From contig QCBT01000003.1 in the NCBI GenBank assembly GCA_003281525.1, positions 1-64,000 on the forward strand: DNA of 64,000 nucleotides, written 5' to 3'. This DNA comes from Prochlorococcus sp. AG-347-J06 (GTDB taxonomy: Bacteria; Cyanobacteriota; Cyanobacteriia; PCC-6307; Cyanobiaceae). The stretch's first letter is position 1. The number at the start of each line of letters is the position of its first letter. The translations under genes and the position numbers were made by a program. Shown here piece by piece: positions 1 through 11,496 of this stretch. Under the pieces are notes generated by a model. That model searched no databases. It saw nothing but the letters and a program-made list of their open reading frames with translations, and was not told the DNA's origin.

Positions 1-383
1 GATCCGATGCTATTGATGCCACCGGTAATTCATCAGCCAACAGATTAATCGGTAACAGCGGAGATAATACCTTAAGCGGTGGTTTAGAAGCAGATATCCT
101 TAGAGGTGGCGGTGGTGATGATACTCTCTTCGGCGGAGATGGCAATGACGCACTCTATGGAGGGAGTGGTAGTGATATCTTCCAGTTAAATTATGGTTCA
201 GGCAGAGACTGGATTAGTGATTACACTTCTGGAGTAGACAGCCTGCAACTTCTTGGTGGGATTGCAGAAAGTGATTTGAGTTTCCAGGAAAGAAACGGAC
301 ATACAAGGATTACCTGGGATAATACTGATGACCTTTTAGCTGTCGTAGCCAACACCATCGCCTCTGATTTGACTTTTATTTAG
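1..383 (+). CDS. RTX / hemolysin-type calcium-binding repeat protein, C-terminal end only (truncated by window start; reading frame begins at nt 3)
   Basis: Manual translation from nt 3: SDAIDATGNSSANRLIGNSGDNTLSGGLEADILRGGGGDDTLFGGDGNDALYGGSGSDIFQLNYGSGRDWISDYTSGVDSL...LTFI*, with GGxGxDxLxGGxGND nonapeptide repeats. Confidence 0.88.
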   Translation, partial: SDAIDATGNSSANRLIGNSGDNTLSGGLEADILRGGGGDDTLFGGDGNDALYGGSGSDIFQLNYGSGRDWISDYTSGVDSLQLLGGIAESDLSFQERNGHTRITWDNTDDLLAVVANTIASDLTFI

Positions 384-646
384 ATTAACTTCTAATTCTT
401 TTTTTCTAGTTAAGCTTTAAAAATTCTTTGATGCTTGTATAAAAAATGGCAAAAAATTCTCAACATTAATATCAATTCAGTAAGGACTTATATTTTCCCC
501 ATACCACCTTTCACTTTCCCAAATAGTAAATTTGATGGATAATAAATTTATAGTTATTCATTTCGCAGATCAATCTATAAAATGTCACAATGGCTAGCAA
601 GTGACTAGCAGATAACTTACTTACTTTTTCCTTCAAATCCATTGAT

Positions 647-1105
647 ATGACTCAAGAACAGTTCTGGCTAATGAAAAGTGAGCCTGATGCTTACAGCATA
701 GATACTTTAAAAAATGACGGTGTAACTTTATGGGATGGAATAAGAAATTATCAGGCTCGAAATTTTATGAGAAAAATGAATAAAGGAGATAAAGTTTTTT
801 TCTATCATTCGAATTGTAAACCCCCAGGTATTGTGGGACTTATGGAGGTAATAGATCTAAATATTGTTGATCCTACTCAATTTGATCAAGATTCAAAATA
901 TTTTGATCCAAAATCGAAACCTGATAATCCGAGGTGGGATTGTGTAAAAGTAGAATATAAATTTAAATCAGATAAGATTTTAAGTTTACCTGAATTAAAG
1001 ATTTTATTTAATGAGGATGAGTTATTAGTCGTAAAAAAAGGAAATAGGTTATCTATATTACCTGTCAGAAATGATATTGCAAAAATACTGCTAGAAAAAA
1101 TATAA
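647..1105 (+). CDS. EVE-domain protein (DUF55 / thymocyte nuclear protein 1-like)
   Basis: FWLMKSEPDAYSIDTL...LWDGIRNYQARNFMRKMNKGDKVFFYHSNCKPPGIVGLMEV is typical of EVE-domain proteins. Confidence 0.88.
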   Translation: MTQEQFWLMKSEPDAYSIDTLKNDGVTLWDGIRNYQARNFMRKMNKGDKVFFYHSNCKPPGIVGLMEVIDLNIVDPTQFDQDSKYFDPKSKPDNPRWDCVKVEYKFKSDKILSLPELKILFNEDELLVVKKGNRLSILPVRNDIAKILLEKI

Positions 1106-1115
1106 AAAAAATTTT

Positions 1116-1367
1116 TTAATCCTTAAAATTCATCGAAAACATATTGCCAATATAAAGTCTCGTTAAATCCCTATTTTGAAATCCTTTTTGCATCAAAAAT
1201 CCTGCTATGGCTGCTTGTAGTATTCTGTATTGATCCCAGTTAGGATGATCCTCAACGAATTCTTTCATAGCCTTTTGAAGATTTTCTTGAAGTTCACATT
1301 TGAAACTTATTACTTCATCTTTATGATTTAATACTTTCGAATTTTCGTGGTAATTTAACTCTTGCAT
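1116..1367 (-). CDS. DUF2811-like small cyanobacterial protein
   Basis: 83-aa ORF; LQKAMKEFVEDHPNWDQYRILQAAIAGFLMQKGFQNRDLTRLYIGNMF. Confidence 0.7.
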   Translation of the reverse strand: MQELNYHENSKVLNHKDEVISFKCELQENLQKAMKEFVEDHPNWDQYRILQAAIAGFLMQKGFQNRDLTRLYIGNMFSMNFKD

Positions 1368-1420
1368 ATTGAAAAAAATTTTATTGGAATTTAAATCTAC
1401 AAGATGTAGTTTTCTCCAAA

Positions 1421-1489
1421 ATTACTGAATCGTCAACAAGCATTATTAAGAGACAGTCTCAGGTTATAGAATAATGAGAATTCAGTAAT
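1421..1489. other. Nested inverted-repeat structure in intergenic DNA (candidate structured RNA or leader)
   Basis: ATTACTGAAT (1421-1430)/ATTCAGTAAT (1480-1489); CATTATT (1441-1447)/AATAATG (1470-1476); GAGA-cag-TCTC (1450-1460), nested in order. Confidence 0.5.
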
Positions 1490-1565
1490 AAATAGGGGAG
1501 TCACGGAAATCAATTTTGTAAATTTAAATCTTACTTAAATATAAAGATTTATATAAAATCAAAAG

Positions 1566-1629
1566 TTTTCCACATGCTTTAGATCATCAGATATTTTTTA
1601 AAAAAATACTGTGGAAAAGTTGTGAAAAA
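1566..1629. promoter_or_regulatory. Cluster of three DnaA-box-like 9-mers
   Basis: TTTTCCACA at 1566-1574 (+), tgtggaaaa (=TTTTCCACA) at 1610-1618 (-), tgtgaaaaa (=TTTTTCACA) at 1621-1629 (-); all fit TTWTNCACA. Confidence 0.45.
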
Positions 1630-1681
1630 ATTTTTTTTGGAATGGGAAATTTTTTCTAAAATTTCCAATTTTATTTATCTT

Positions 1682-2053
1682 TTAATCCATTGATTCCCAC
1701 ATGTTTTTTATTTCATAAAATAAATTTTGTGCTATTGGTATCGGCCAATACATTTCGAAGGATCTAGTTTGGTCTTGACTCTCAAAAACAAACCTTAAAC
1801 TCCATTCATTTTTTTTTCCCTCTAAGTGAATATACCAAGGTAATTGTTCTAATTCTAAAGTAATAGATTCTTCATCCATTAGTTCATCTTTGATAACTAA
1901 TAGTTGTTCATTAATTCTTAAAAGTAAAAGGTACAGTGTATTGAATTCACTTTTTTGTAACTCGATTGACCAATTGTCTACACCAATCAAAAAGCAAAAT
2001 TTGCCTTTTTTAAAATCTTTAATTAATCTCCATCTTTTTTGGTCTTTTACCAA
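1682..2053 (-). CDS. DUF1818-like cyanobacterial conserved protein
   Basis: 123-aa ORF ending in FEMYWPIPIAQNLFYEIKNMW, immediately downstream of rpoZ. Confidence 0.65.
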   Translation of the reverse strand: MVKDQKRWRLIKDFKKGKFCFLIGVDNWSIELQKSEFNTLYLLLLRINEQLLVIKDELMDEESITLELEQLPWYIHLEGKKNEWSLRFVFESQDQTRSFEMYWPIPIAQNLFYEIKNMWESMD

Positions 2054-2055
2054 AA

Positions 2056-2292
2056 TTAGCCTGGGAGTAAATCTGGTTGATCTTGCTCATCACTTAGTTC
2101 AATAATTGACCTTTGAACGGGTTTAATAGTTGATTCTTCTAATAAGCCATCAAAATCATCAAAACGTCTTTGTTTAGCTCTGAAAGCAATTTTCACTGTA
2201 GTTAAATATCTATTAGTTGATTTTCTTATCAAGCTCTCACCTCTCTTTGCAAGATCATTAGAATCAATCCCTGCATTGTTAGATATGTTCAT
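2056..2292 (-). CDS. rpoZ: DNA-directed RNA polymerase omega subunit
   Basis: [59 protein letters not shown], cyanobacterial RpoZ signature. Confidence 0.88.
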   Translation of the reverse strand: MNISNNAGIDSNDLAKRGESLIRKSTNRYLTTVKIAFRAKQRRFDDFDGLLEESTIKPVQRSIIELSDEQDQPDLLPG

Positions 2293-2390
2293 TAAAAAAA
2301 TTTTTTACTATAAAATGTATTTTACAATTTATTCGACCATTTCAAAACATAAATTACAAAAAGAACTTAATTGATTTAAATAAATTTCAT

Positions 2391-3959
2391 ATGGAAGAAA
2401 GTTTATCTGGAACACTTGCTATAGATTTAGGGAACACTAATACTGTTGTTGCTTTTCAAGATCAAAAAGATATAAATTCTGTTTTAGTTGAAATACCGAA
2501 TATTACATCATCTCCAGGAGTTATTCCTTCAGCAGTTTGGTTCGAGGAACATTCAAAGATTCCTAAAATTGGTATTAGTGCTCTAAAGATGAGGGATAAC
2601 TTAAATTCTGATCTATTTTTTCATTCGAACTTTAAAAGATTAATTGGAAATTCTATTGAAAAAATTAACCAAAAAAATATTCTAAACCCTAATGAATGTG
2701 GCGAAAAATTTTTTAAAATTTTGTGGGCAAACATTCCTCACAAGTATAAGATTAAAAGACTTGTTTTAACTGCTCCTGTAGATACATACAAGGGGTACAG
2801 AGAATGGTTAGTTAACCTTTGCGAGAATATATCTGTAGAAGAAATAGCCCTTGTTGATGAGCCTACTGCGGCAAGTTTAGGAATAGATGTACCATTTGGC
2901 TCAAAAATTATGACCTTAGATATTGGAGGAAGTACAGTCGATATGAATATAGTCAAAATAGAAGGAGGAGAAGGAAAATCTGGTCCAATAGCTGAATTAT
3001 TAAGATTCAAAGGAAATGATGTAAGCTCAATTTCAAAACAAAAAATAAGGTGTGCTGAAATAATTGGAAAAATAGGCTCAAAAATTGGTGGGAAAGATAT
3101 TGATCAATGGATAGTTGATTATTTTATTCCAGGTAATAATTATATTAATAATCTTTTAAAGGCAGAAGAAATAAAATGTAAACTAAGCTCATCTTTAATC
3201 AAATATGAAAATAAATATCCAATAAAATTATTTACTGAACAAAATCAAGAACGTGAATTTTACTTAAGTAAAGAAATATTAGAGAAAATACTCATTGAAA
3301 ATAATCTTATTAATCACCTTAACTCTTTACTCAAAGATTTATTAAATCAAGCAAGAGGCAAATTTTGTACAGTTGAAGACTTAAATGCGATTGTTTTGGT
3401 TGGGGGAGGAACTCAAATACCATTGATTAAAGAATGGATAACAAAAAAAATTTCAAAAGTTCAAATAAAGTCACCACCTCCTATTGAATCAATAGCGTTG
3501 GGGGCTTTAGCAATGACTCCAGGGGTAAAAATTAAAGACATACTAAACAAAGGATTATCTATAAGATTATTTAATAAAAGAGAGCAAAAACACTTTTGGC
3601 ATCCTATTTTTTACAAAGGTCAAACATGGCCAACAGAAACACCTTTAAAATTGATCCTTCAAGCCAGTCAAAAGAATCAGAAAACATTCGAAATAGTAAT
3701 TGGAGAGACACAAAAAGAAAGATCATATGATGTTATTTTCGAAAATGGATTGCCGAAGTTATCAGAGATCCAAAATGAAGAAGAAATTATAAAATGGGAC
3801 AAAAAACCACTCAAAATACTATTAAAAAATCAATCTAATATTGGAGAAGACAGCTTAAAACTTTTTTTTAAAATTACGAAAAATGCTGATTTATTAGTTA
3901 AGTGTTTTGATATTAAAAATGAATTTTTTGGAGAATATAATTTAGGAAATATCTTCTAA
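2391..3959 (+). CDS. Hsp70-family (DnaK-like) protein, atypical C-terminus
   Basis: Actin-like ATPase motifs: LAIDLGNTNTVVAF, VDEPTAASLGID, LDIGGSTVDMNIV, IVLVGGGTQIPLIKEWI. Confidence 0.88.
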   Translation: MEESLSGTLAIDLGNTNTVVAFQDQKDINSVLVEIPNITSSPGVIPSAVWFEEHSKIPKIGISALKMRDNLNSDLFFHSNFKRLIGNSIEKINQKNILNPNECGEKFFKILWANIPHKYKIKRLVLTAPVDTYKGYREWLVNLCENISVEEIALVDEPTAASLGIDVPFGSKIMTLDIGGSTVDMNIVKIEGGEGKSGPIAELLRFKGNDVSSISKQKIRCAEIIGKIGSKIGGKDIDQWIVDYFIPGNNYINNLLKAEEIKCKLSSSLIKYENKYPIKLFTEQNQEREFYLSKEILEKILIENNLINHLNSLLKDLLNQARGKFCTVEDLNAIVLVGGGTQIPLIKEWITKKISKVQIKSPPPIESIALGALAMTPGVKIKDILNKGLSIRLFNKREQKHFWHPIFYKGQTWPTETPLKLILQASQKNQKTFEIVIGETQKERSYDVIFENGLPKLSEIQNEEEIIKWDKKPLKILLKNQSNIGEDSLKLFFKITKNADLLVKCFDIKNEFFGEYNLGNIF

Positions 3960-3966
3960 AAGCTTA

Positions 3967-4503
3967 CTATTCGAGAAAAACTCCTTCTTCATTATCAACA
4001 TTATTTAAACGTAAACTAATACTTTCAATTTTACTAGTTGGGACTTTTTTACCACAAAAATCTGGTTGAATAGGCAATTCTCTATGACCTCTATCTACCA
4101 TTACTAATAACATCACTCTTTGAGGCCTGCCCCATGAATATAAAGCATCGATCGCAGCTCTTATTGTTCTACCTGTGTAAATTACGTCATCTATTAGAAG
4201 AATTTCTTGTTTCTCAAGAGGAGTTGGAATATCTGCAGCTTGTATCAGGCGAGTTCCAACTCTATTTTGATCATCTCTATAAAAAGTTGGATCAATTGTT
4301 CCTTTTCTAACTCTAAAACCTGTCCTAGAGAATAATTCCTTTTCCAGTACTTCAGTTAACTCAATTCCTCTCGTCGGGATACCAACCAATAAAAGGTTAT
4401 CCAGTTTTTTTACTTTTTCGATTATTTCGGAAGTTAAACGCGAAATAGTTTTTCTAAGCTCAACTTCAGTAAGTATTACGATCTTTTTTGACTTCTTGGG
4501 CAT
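3967..4503 (-). CDS. pyrR: Bifunctional pyrimidine operon regulator / uracil phosphoribosyltransferase PyrR
   Basis: LLVGIPTRGIELTEVL and PRPP loop EILLIDDVIYTGRTIRAAIDAL. Confidence 0.95.
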   Translation of the reverse strand: MPKKSKKIVILTEVELRKTISRLTSEIIEKVKKLDNLLLVGIPTRGIELTEVLEKELFSRTGFRVRKGTIDPTFYRDDQNRVGTRLIQAADIPTPLEKQEILLIDDVIYTGRTIRAAIDALYSWGRPQRVMLLVMVDRGHRELPIQPDFCGKKVPTSKIESISLRLNNVDNEEGVFLE

Positions 4504-4640
4504 GATTTATCAAGAAATAAAATTCATCTAATATTTCCATAAATTAGCAAAAGCTAACTATATTAAATATAAATTGTTAAAGAGTTACCTTTGAAGCTAA
4601 ATTTAAGGTTGGATCAGTTAAAAATGAATTTGATCTAAAT

Positions 4641-6263
4641 ATGTCAAAGATTAGCAGCAAAAATATAAACAGATTAAGTGTTCCTCAGAGCCCTGTAGTT
4701 CTAGCAATACTAGATGGATGGGGATATCGAAAAGAAATATCAGATAATGCTATTAAAAGTGCAAATACACCAATCATGGACTCTTTGTGGCATGCTTACC
4801 CCCACACCCTAATAAATGCTAGTGGATCTGATGTTGGCCTCCCTGATGGTCAAATGGGTAATTCAGAAGTAGGGCACCTGACCATTGGTTCGGGAAGAAT
4901 AATACAACAAGAACTTGTAAGGATTTCAAATATTGTAAAAAATAATCAATTAGGCTTGGTAAATGAGTTAAAAGAGATGTCTGATTCATTAAAGAAAAAT
5001 AGTTCTACTTTGCATATCATGGGATTATGTTCCGATGGAGGAGTTCATAGTCATATTGATCATTTATTAGGTTTAATAAAATGGGCATCTGATAATGAAA
5101 TTAAAAAAGTTGCCATCCATATTATTACCGATGGAAGAGATACTCCTGCAAAAAGTGCCTCGAAATATCTAAATCAAATTGAGTCATGTATAAAAAAATT
5201 TAACGTAGGCGAAATAGCTTCAATATGCGGAAGATACTGGATAATGGATAGAAATCTTTTATGGGATAGAACAGAAAAAGCTTATTCAAATTTGACTGAT
5301 CCAGATATTCAAATAACAAATATTTCTCCCCAGGATTACATAGAAAAAAGTTATGCCAAAAACATAACCGATGAATTTATAGAGCCTATACGAATGTCTG
5401 AAAATCATCTTAAAGATGGAGATAGTCTAATTTGCTTTAACTTTCGTCCAGACAGAGCAAGACAAATAGTCAAATCCCTTTCTGTCAATAAATTCTCAGA
5501 CTTTGAAAGAAAAAATTTTCCAAATCTAGATTTTGTCACTTTTACTCAATATGATCCCAACTTTCCCGTTAAAGTTGCATTTCCTCCTGAATCACTCAAT
5601 AACTTTATAGGCCAAATAGTTTCGGAAAACGGACTTAAACAATATAGAACCGCAGAAACTGAAAAATATCCTCACGTAACATACTTTTTCAATGGAGGTG
5701 TTGAAATTCCTTTACCTGGAGAAGAGAGACATTTGATTCCATCTCCAAGAGTCGCAACTTATGATATGGAACCAGAAATGTCTGCAGAGGAATTAACTAT
5801 TAGTTGCTCTAAAGCAATTAAAAGTGGGAATTATGCTTTTGTTGTAATCAATTTTGCCAATCCTGACATGGTTGGTCACACAGGCAACATGGATGCAACA
5901 ATTAAAGCTATAGAAAAAGTAGATAAATGTGTAGGTCAAATAGTTAATGCTACTGGAGAAATGGGCGGAAGCATTATTATTACAGCCGATCATGGTAACG
6001 CAGAGGTAATGAAAGGAATTGAAGGAGAACCATGGACAGCACACACAATTAATAAAGTTCCATTAATTTTAATTGAAGGTGAAAAAAGAAAAATACCAAA
6101 TATGGGAAATGAAATTAATTTAAGAGAAAACGCGGGCTTAGCAGATATTGCTCCTACTTTATTGCAATTATTAAATCTCCCAATACCAAGAGAAATGACA
6201 GGAAAATCTCTTATTCAAGAAATTGAATTAAAAGGTTATAATAAGGTCGTTCAACACGCTTAA
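4641..6263 (+). CDS. gpmI: 2,3-bisphosphoglycerate-independent phosphoglycerate mutase
   Basis: [55 protein letters not shown]. Confidence 0.98.
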   Translation: MSKISSKNINRLSVPQSPVVLAILDGWGYRKEISDNAIKSANTPIMDSLWHAYPHTLINASGSDVGLPDGQMGNSEVGHLTIGSGRIIQQELVRISNIVKNNQLGLVNELKEMSDSLKKNSSTLHIMGLCSDGGVHSHIDHLLGLIKWASDNEIKKVAIHIITDGRDTPAKSASKYLNQIESCIKKFNVGEIASICGRYWIMDRNLLWDRTEKAYSNLTDPDIQITNISPQDYIEKSYAKNITDEFIEPIRMSENHLKDGDSLICFNFRPDRARQIVKSLSVNKFSDFERKNFPNLDFVTFTQYDPNFPVKVAFPPESLNNFIGQIVSENGLKQYRTAETEKYPHVTYFFNGGVEIPLPGEERHLIPSPRVATYDMEPEMSAEELTISCSKAIKSGNYAFVVINFANPDMVGHTGNMDATIKAIEKVDKCVGQIVNATGEMGGSIIITADHGNAEVMKGIEGEPWTAHTINKVPLILIEGEKRKIPNMGNEINLRENAGLADIAPTLLQLLNLPIPREMTGKSLIQEIELKGYNKVVQHA

Positions 6264-6287
6264 AGTTAATAAAAGTTTTTTCAAGCA

Positions 6288-6515
6288 ATGATTCAAATTA
6301 TTAGTTGGATTTGGGTATTTTCTGGGGTTCTTCTTATTCTCTTAGTTTTACTTCATAGTCCCAAAGGTGATGGAATGGGAGGAATTGCCGCCAGTGGAAG
6401 CTCTATGTTCAACAGCGCAAGTAGTGCAGAAGCTTCTCTAAACAAAATAACTTGGACTTTTTTAGTGATATTTTTGTCTCTCGCAATTATTCTTAGCGCT
6501 GGTTGGATTTCATAA
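6288..6515 (+). CDS. secG: Preprotein translocase subunit SecG
   Basis: 75-aa two-TM protein with LLVLLHSPKGDGMGGIAASGSSMFNSASSAEASLNKIT. Confidence 0.93.
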   Translation: MIQIISWIWVFSGVLLILLVLLHSPKGDGMGGIAASGSSMFNSASSAEASLNKITWTFLVIFLSLAIILSAGWIS

Positions 6516-6523
6516 AAGGTAAA

Positions 6524-6556
6524 AAAAAAGGGACCATTTTGAATGTTCCCCTTTAA
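6524..6556. terminator. Hairpin between convergent secG and groEL, probably bidirectional
   Basis: aaaaaaagGGACCATTttgAATGTTCCCctttaaa: GGGA/TCCC and CATT/AATG arms flanked by A- and T-rich tracts. Confidence 0.65.
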
Positions 6557-6582
6557 AAAATTTATTAAAAATTATTATTTAG

Positions 6583-8247
<1,665 letters not shown>

Positions 8248-8271
8248 TTAATAATTTTTGAAACAAATATT

Positions 8272-8583
8272 TTAGCTTACTACAGCTAAAATATCCTTTT
8301 CTGAGAGCAAGACATATTCATCTCCTCCCAATTTAATGTCTGTACCAGCATATTTGCTGTACAAAACTTTATCGCCAATACTCACTTCTGGAGTTTGTCG
8401 AGAACCATCGTCATTAAGTTTGCCAGGGCCCACCTGAGCAACTTCTCCAACCTGTGGTTTTTCTTTAGCTGAATCAGGCAAAAGTATGCCCCCAGCAGTT
8501 TTTTCCTCAGATGCGGAAACTTTAATAAATATTCTATCTCCCAGTGGTTTTACTGTAGAGACTGTAAGTGAAACAGCTGCCAT
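8272..8583 (-). CDS. groS: 10 kDa co-chaperonin GroES
   Basis: [45 protein letters not shown]. Confidence 0.98.
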
Positions 8584-8798
8584 AGATTAATGGAGGATCA
8601 TGATTGAGACGCTTTGCGTCATAAAAATGGAAAGAGAATTTCTCTATCCGTATCATCAACAACATAATCTGCAAAGAGGCAATTAAACCATACTTAAACT
8701 GTGCGGGTGGCCGAACCCATTTAACGAATCTACCCATAAGGTGGTAGTATTTTCGGATTATGAGCTGTTTAAATCAGCTATTCATCACCAATCAATAA

Positions 8799-10262
<1,464 letters not shown>

Positions 10263-10304
10263 ATATTTAAATATATATATTTAACCTTCAATAATTTTAA
10301 ATTA

Positions 10305-10709
10305 ATGGCAATTTCTCTAAAAGTTTTAGCTCCTAATAAAAATGTTTACCAAGGCGAAGCTGAAGAAGTAATCCTTCCAAGTACTACTGGTCAACTTGGC
10401 ATCCTACCAGGACACATCTCTTTAGTTACTGCTATAGATATTGGCGTTTTAAGGCTAAGAATGAATTCCCAGTGGAAATCAATAGCTCTAATGGGAGGCT
10501 TCGCTGAAATTGAATCAGATGAAGTCATAGTTTTAGTAAATAATGCTGAAATTGGTTCTGAAATTAATGTTCAAAATGCTGAACAAGATCTTAAAGAAGC
10601 AAAATTAACAATTAGCAAATTTTCTGAAAATGAAAAAAATCCAGAGAAGATTAAAGCCTTGAAAGAGGTTTCTAAGGCTGAGGCTAGGATTCAAGCTGCA
10701 AAGAACTAA
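10305..10709 (+). CDS. atpC: F0F1 ATP synthase subunit epsilon (cyanobacterial atpE)
   Basis: [49 protein letters not shown], downstream of beta subunit. Confidence 0.96.
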   Translation: MAISLKVLAPNKNVYQGEAEEVILPSTTGQLGILPGHISLVTAIDIGVLRLRMNSQWKSIALMGGFAEIESDEVIVLVNNAEIGSEINVQNAEQDLKEAKLTISKFSENEKNPEKIKALKEVSKAEARIQAAKN

Positions 10710-10712
10710 TAT

Positions 10713-11177
10713 TTAAGCAGTTCCACAAAAAGTTACTTCGGGAAACTTTAATTTGGCTTCTTCTAATTTTTTTGTTTTACCTTCTTCTTGCCAATAATTT
10801 ATCACTTCAGTAGCTTTATTTAATATCTCTACTCTTTCGTTATCTGTAATCCAACCTTTATTCTCTAGTTCACTTTTTAATTTTTCCCATGCATCATCTC
10901 TTGGCCAAAAATAATAAGCAGTAAGAGGGCTTGGGCCTCCACCTACTATTTGATCCACTGCTAAAGCTACATTATCAGGTAACCACAATACTTTAATTAT
11001 GAACCTTCCCTCATCAGGCTTAGGGGTATAACCAGTAGGTACCCCATCTTCATCAATTGTGGCAGCTGCCAATACAGCTGTGGCACCCATCATTCCTGAA
11101 TTAGGAGAATTTTTAGAGTTTGGAGCATCACTGTTTTTTTCTGTTGAATTTTGATTTAACTTATCTGATGAGGTCAT
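10713..11177 (-). CDS. PSRP-3 / Ycf65 family (plastid-specific ribosomal protein 3-like) with low-complexity N-terminal extension
   Basis: [53 protein letters not shown]. Confidence 0.85.
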   Translation of the reverse strand: MTSSDKLNQNSTEKNSDAPNSKNSPNSGMMGATAVLAAATIDEDGVPTGYTPKPDEGRFIIKVLWLPDNVALAVDQIVGGGPSPLTAYYFWPRDDAWEKLKSELENKGWITDNERVEILNKATEVINYWQEEGKTKKLEEAKLKFPEVTFCGTA

Positions 11178-11283
11178 TCAATTATTTATGTTTAATAAAT
11201 AATTTATCAGTTTATGGTCACATTTTGATTGATTTATTCAAAATTTCTTGATTTTAGTTATTGATAACTTCTAAGTGGGATTT

Positions 11284-11442
11284 TCATCTATCATGAGATA
11301 CTTCATAAAAATCATAAATAGTGGCTTCCAATGAATCCCAAAGATCTTTGGGGATATCGTTTTCTTCTGCAAACATGCCAAGTTGACTAGCTAAGCCTCT
11401 TGCTTGAGAGAGTTTCGAATCATATGAATCGGACTTATTCAT
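11284..11442 (-). CDS. Small hypothetical protein (52 aa), not in supplied ORF track
   Basis: Manual translation: MNKSDSYDSKLSQARGLASQLGMFAEENDIPKDLWDSLEATIYDFYEVSHDR*; ATG start, soluble composition, isolated in a 319-bp gap. Confidence 0.6.
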   Translation of the reverse strand: MNKSDSYDSKLSQARGLASQLGMFAEENDIPKDLWDSLEATIYDFYEVSHDR

Positions 11443-11496
11443 TTTTGAGCTTTAATCTTAATAAAAAATAAATCTATTAATTAGATAAGTCAAATT

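Noticed and set aside
647-1105. EVE-domain protein next to an RTX gene considered as a modified-DNA restriction component
   Set aside because: Stand-alone EVE protein with no fused or adjacent nuclease/McrB-like gene in the window; defence role not supported.
1890-2105. + strand ORF overlapping DUF1818 and rpoZ
   Set aside because: Antisense to two conserved genes, no own context.
8690-8750. GC-rich hairpin patch upstream of atpD considered as a possible tRNA
   Set aside because: No acceptor/T-arm GTTCRA-type motif or cloverleaf could be formed; treated as leader structure instead.
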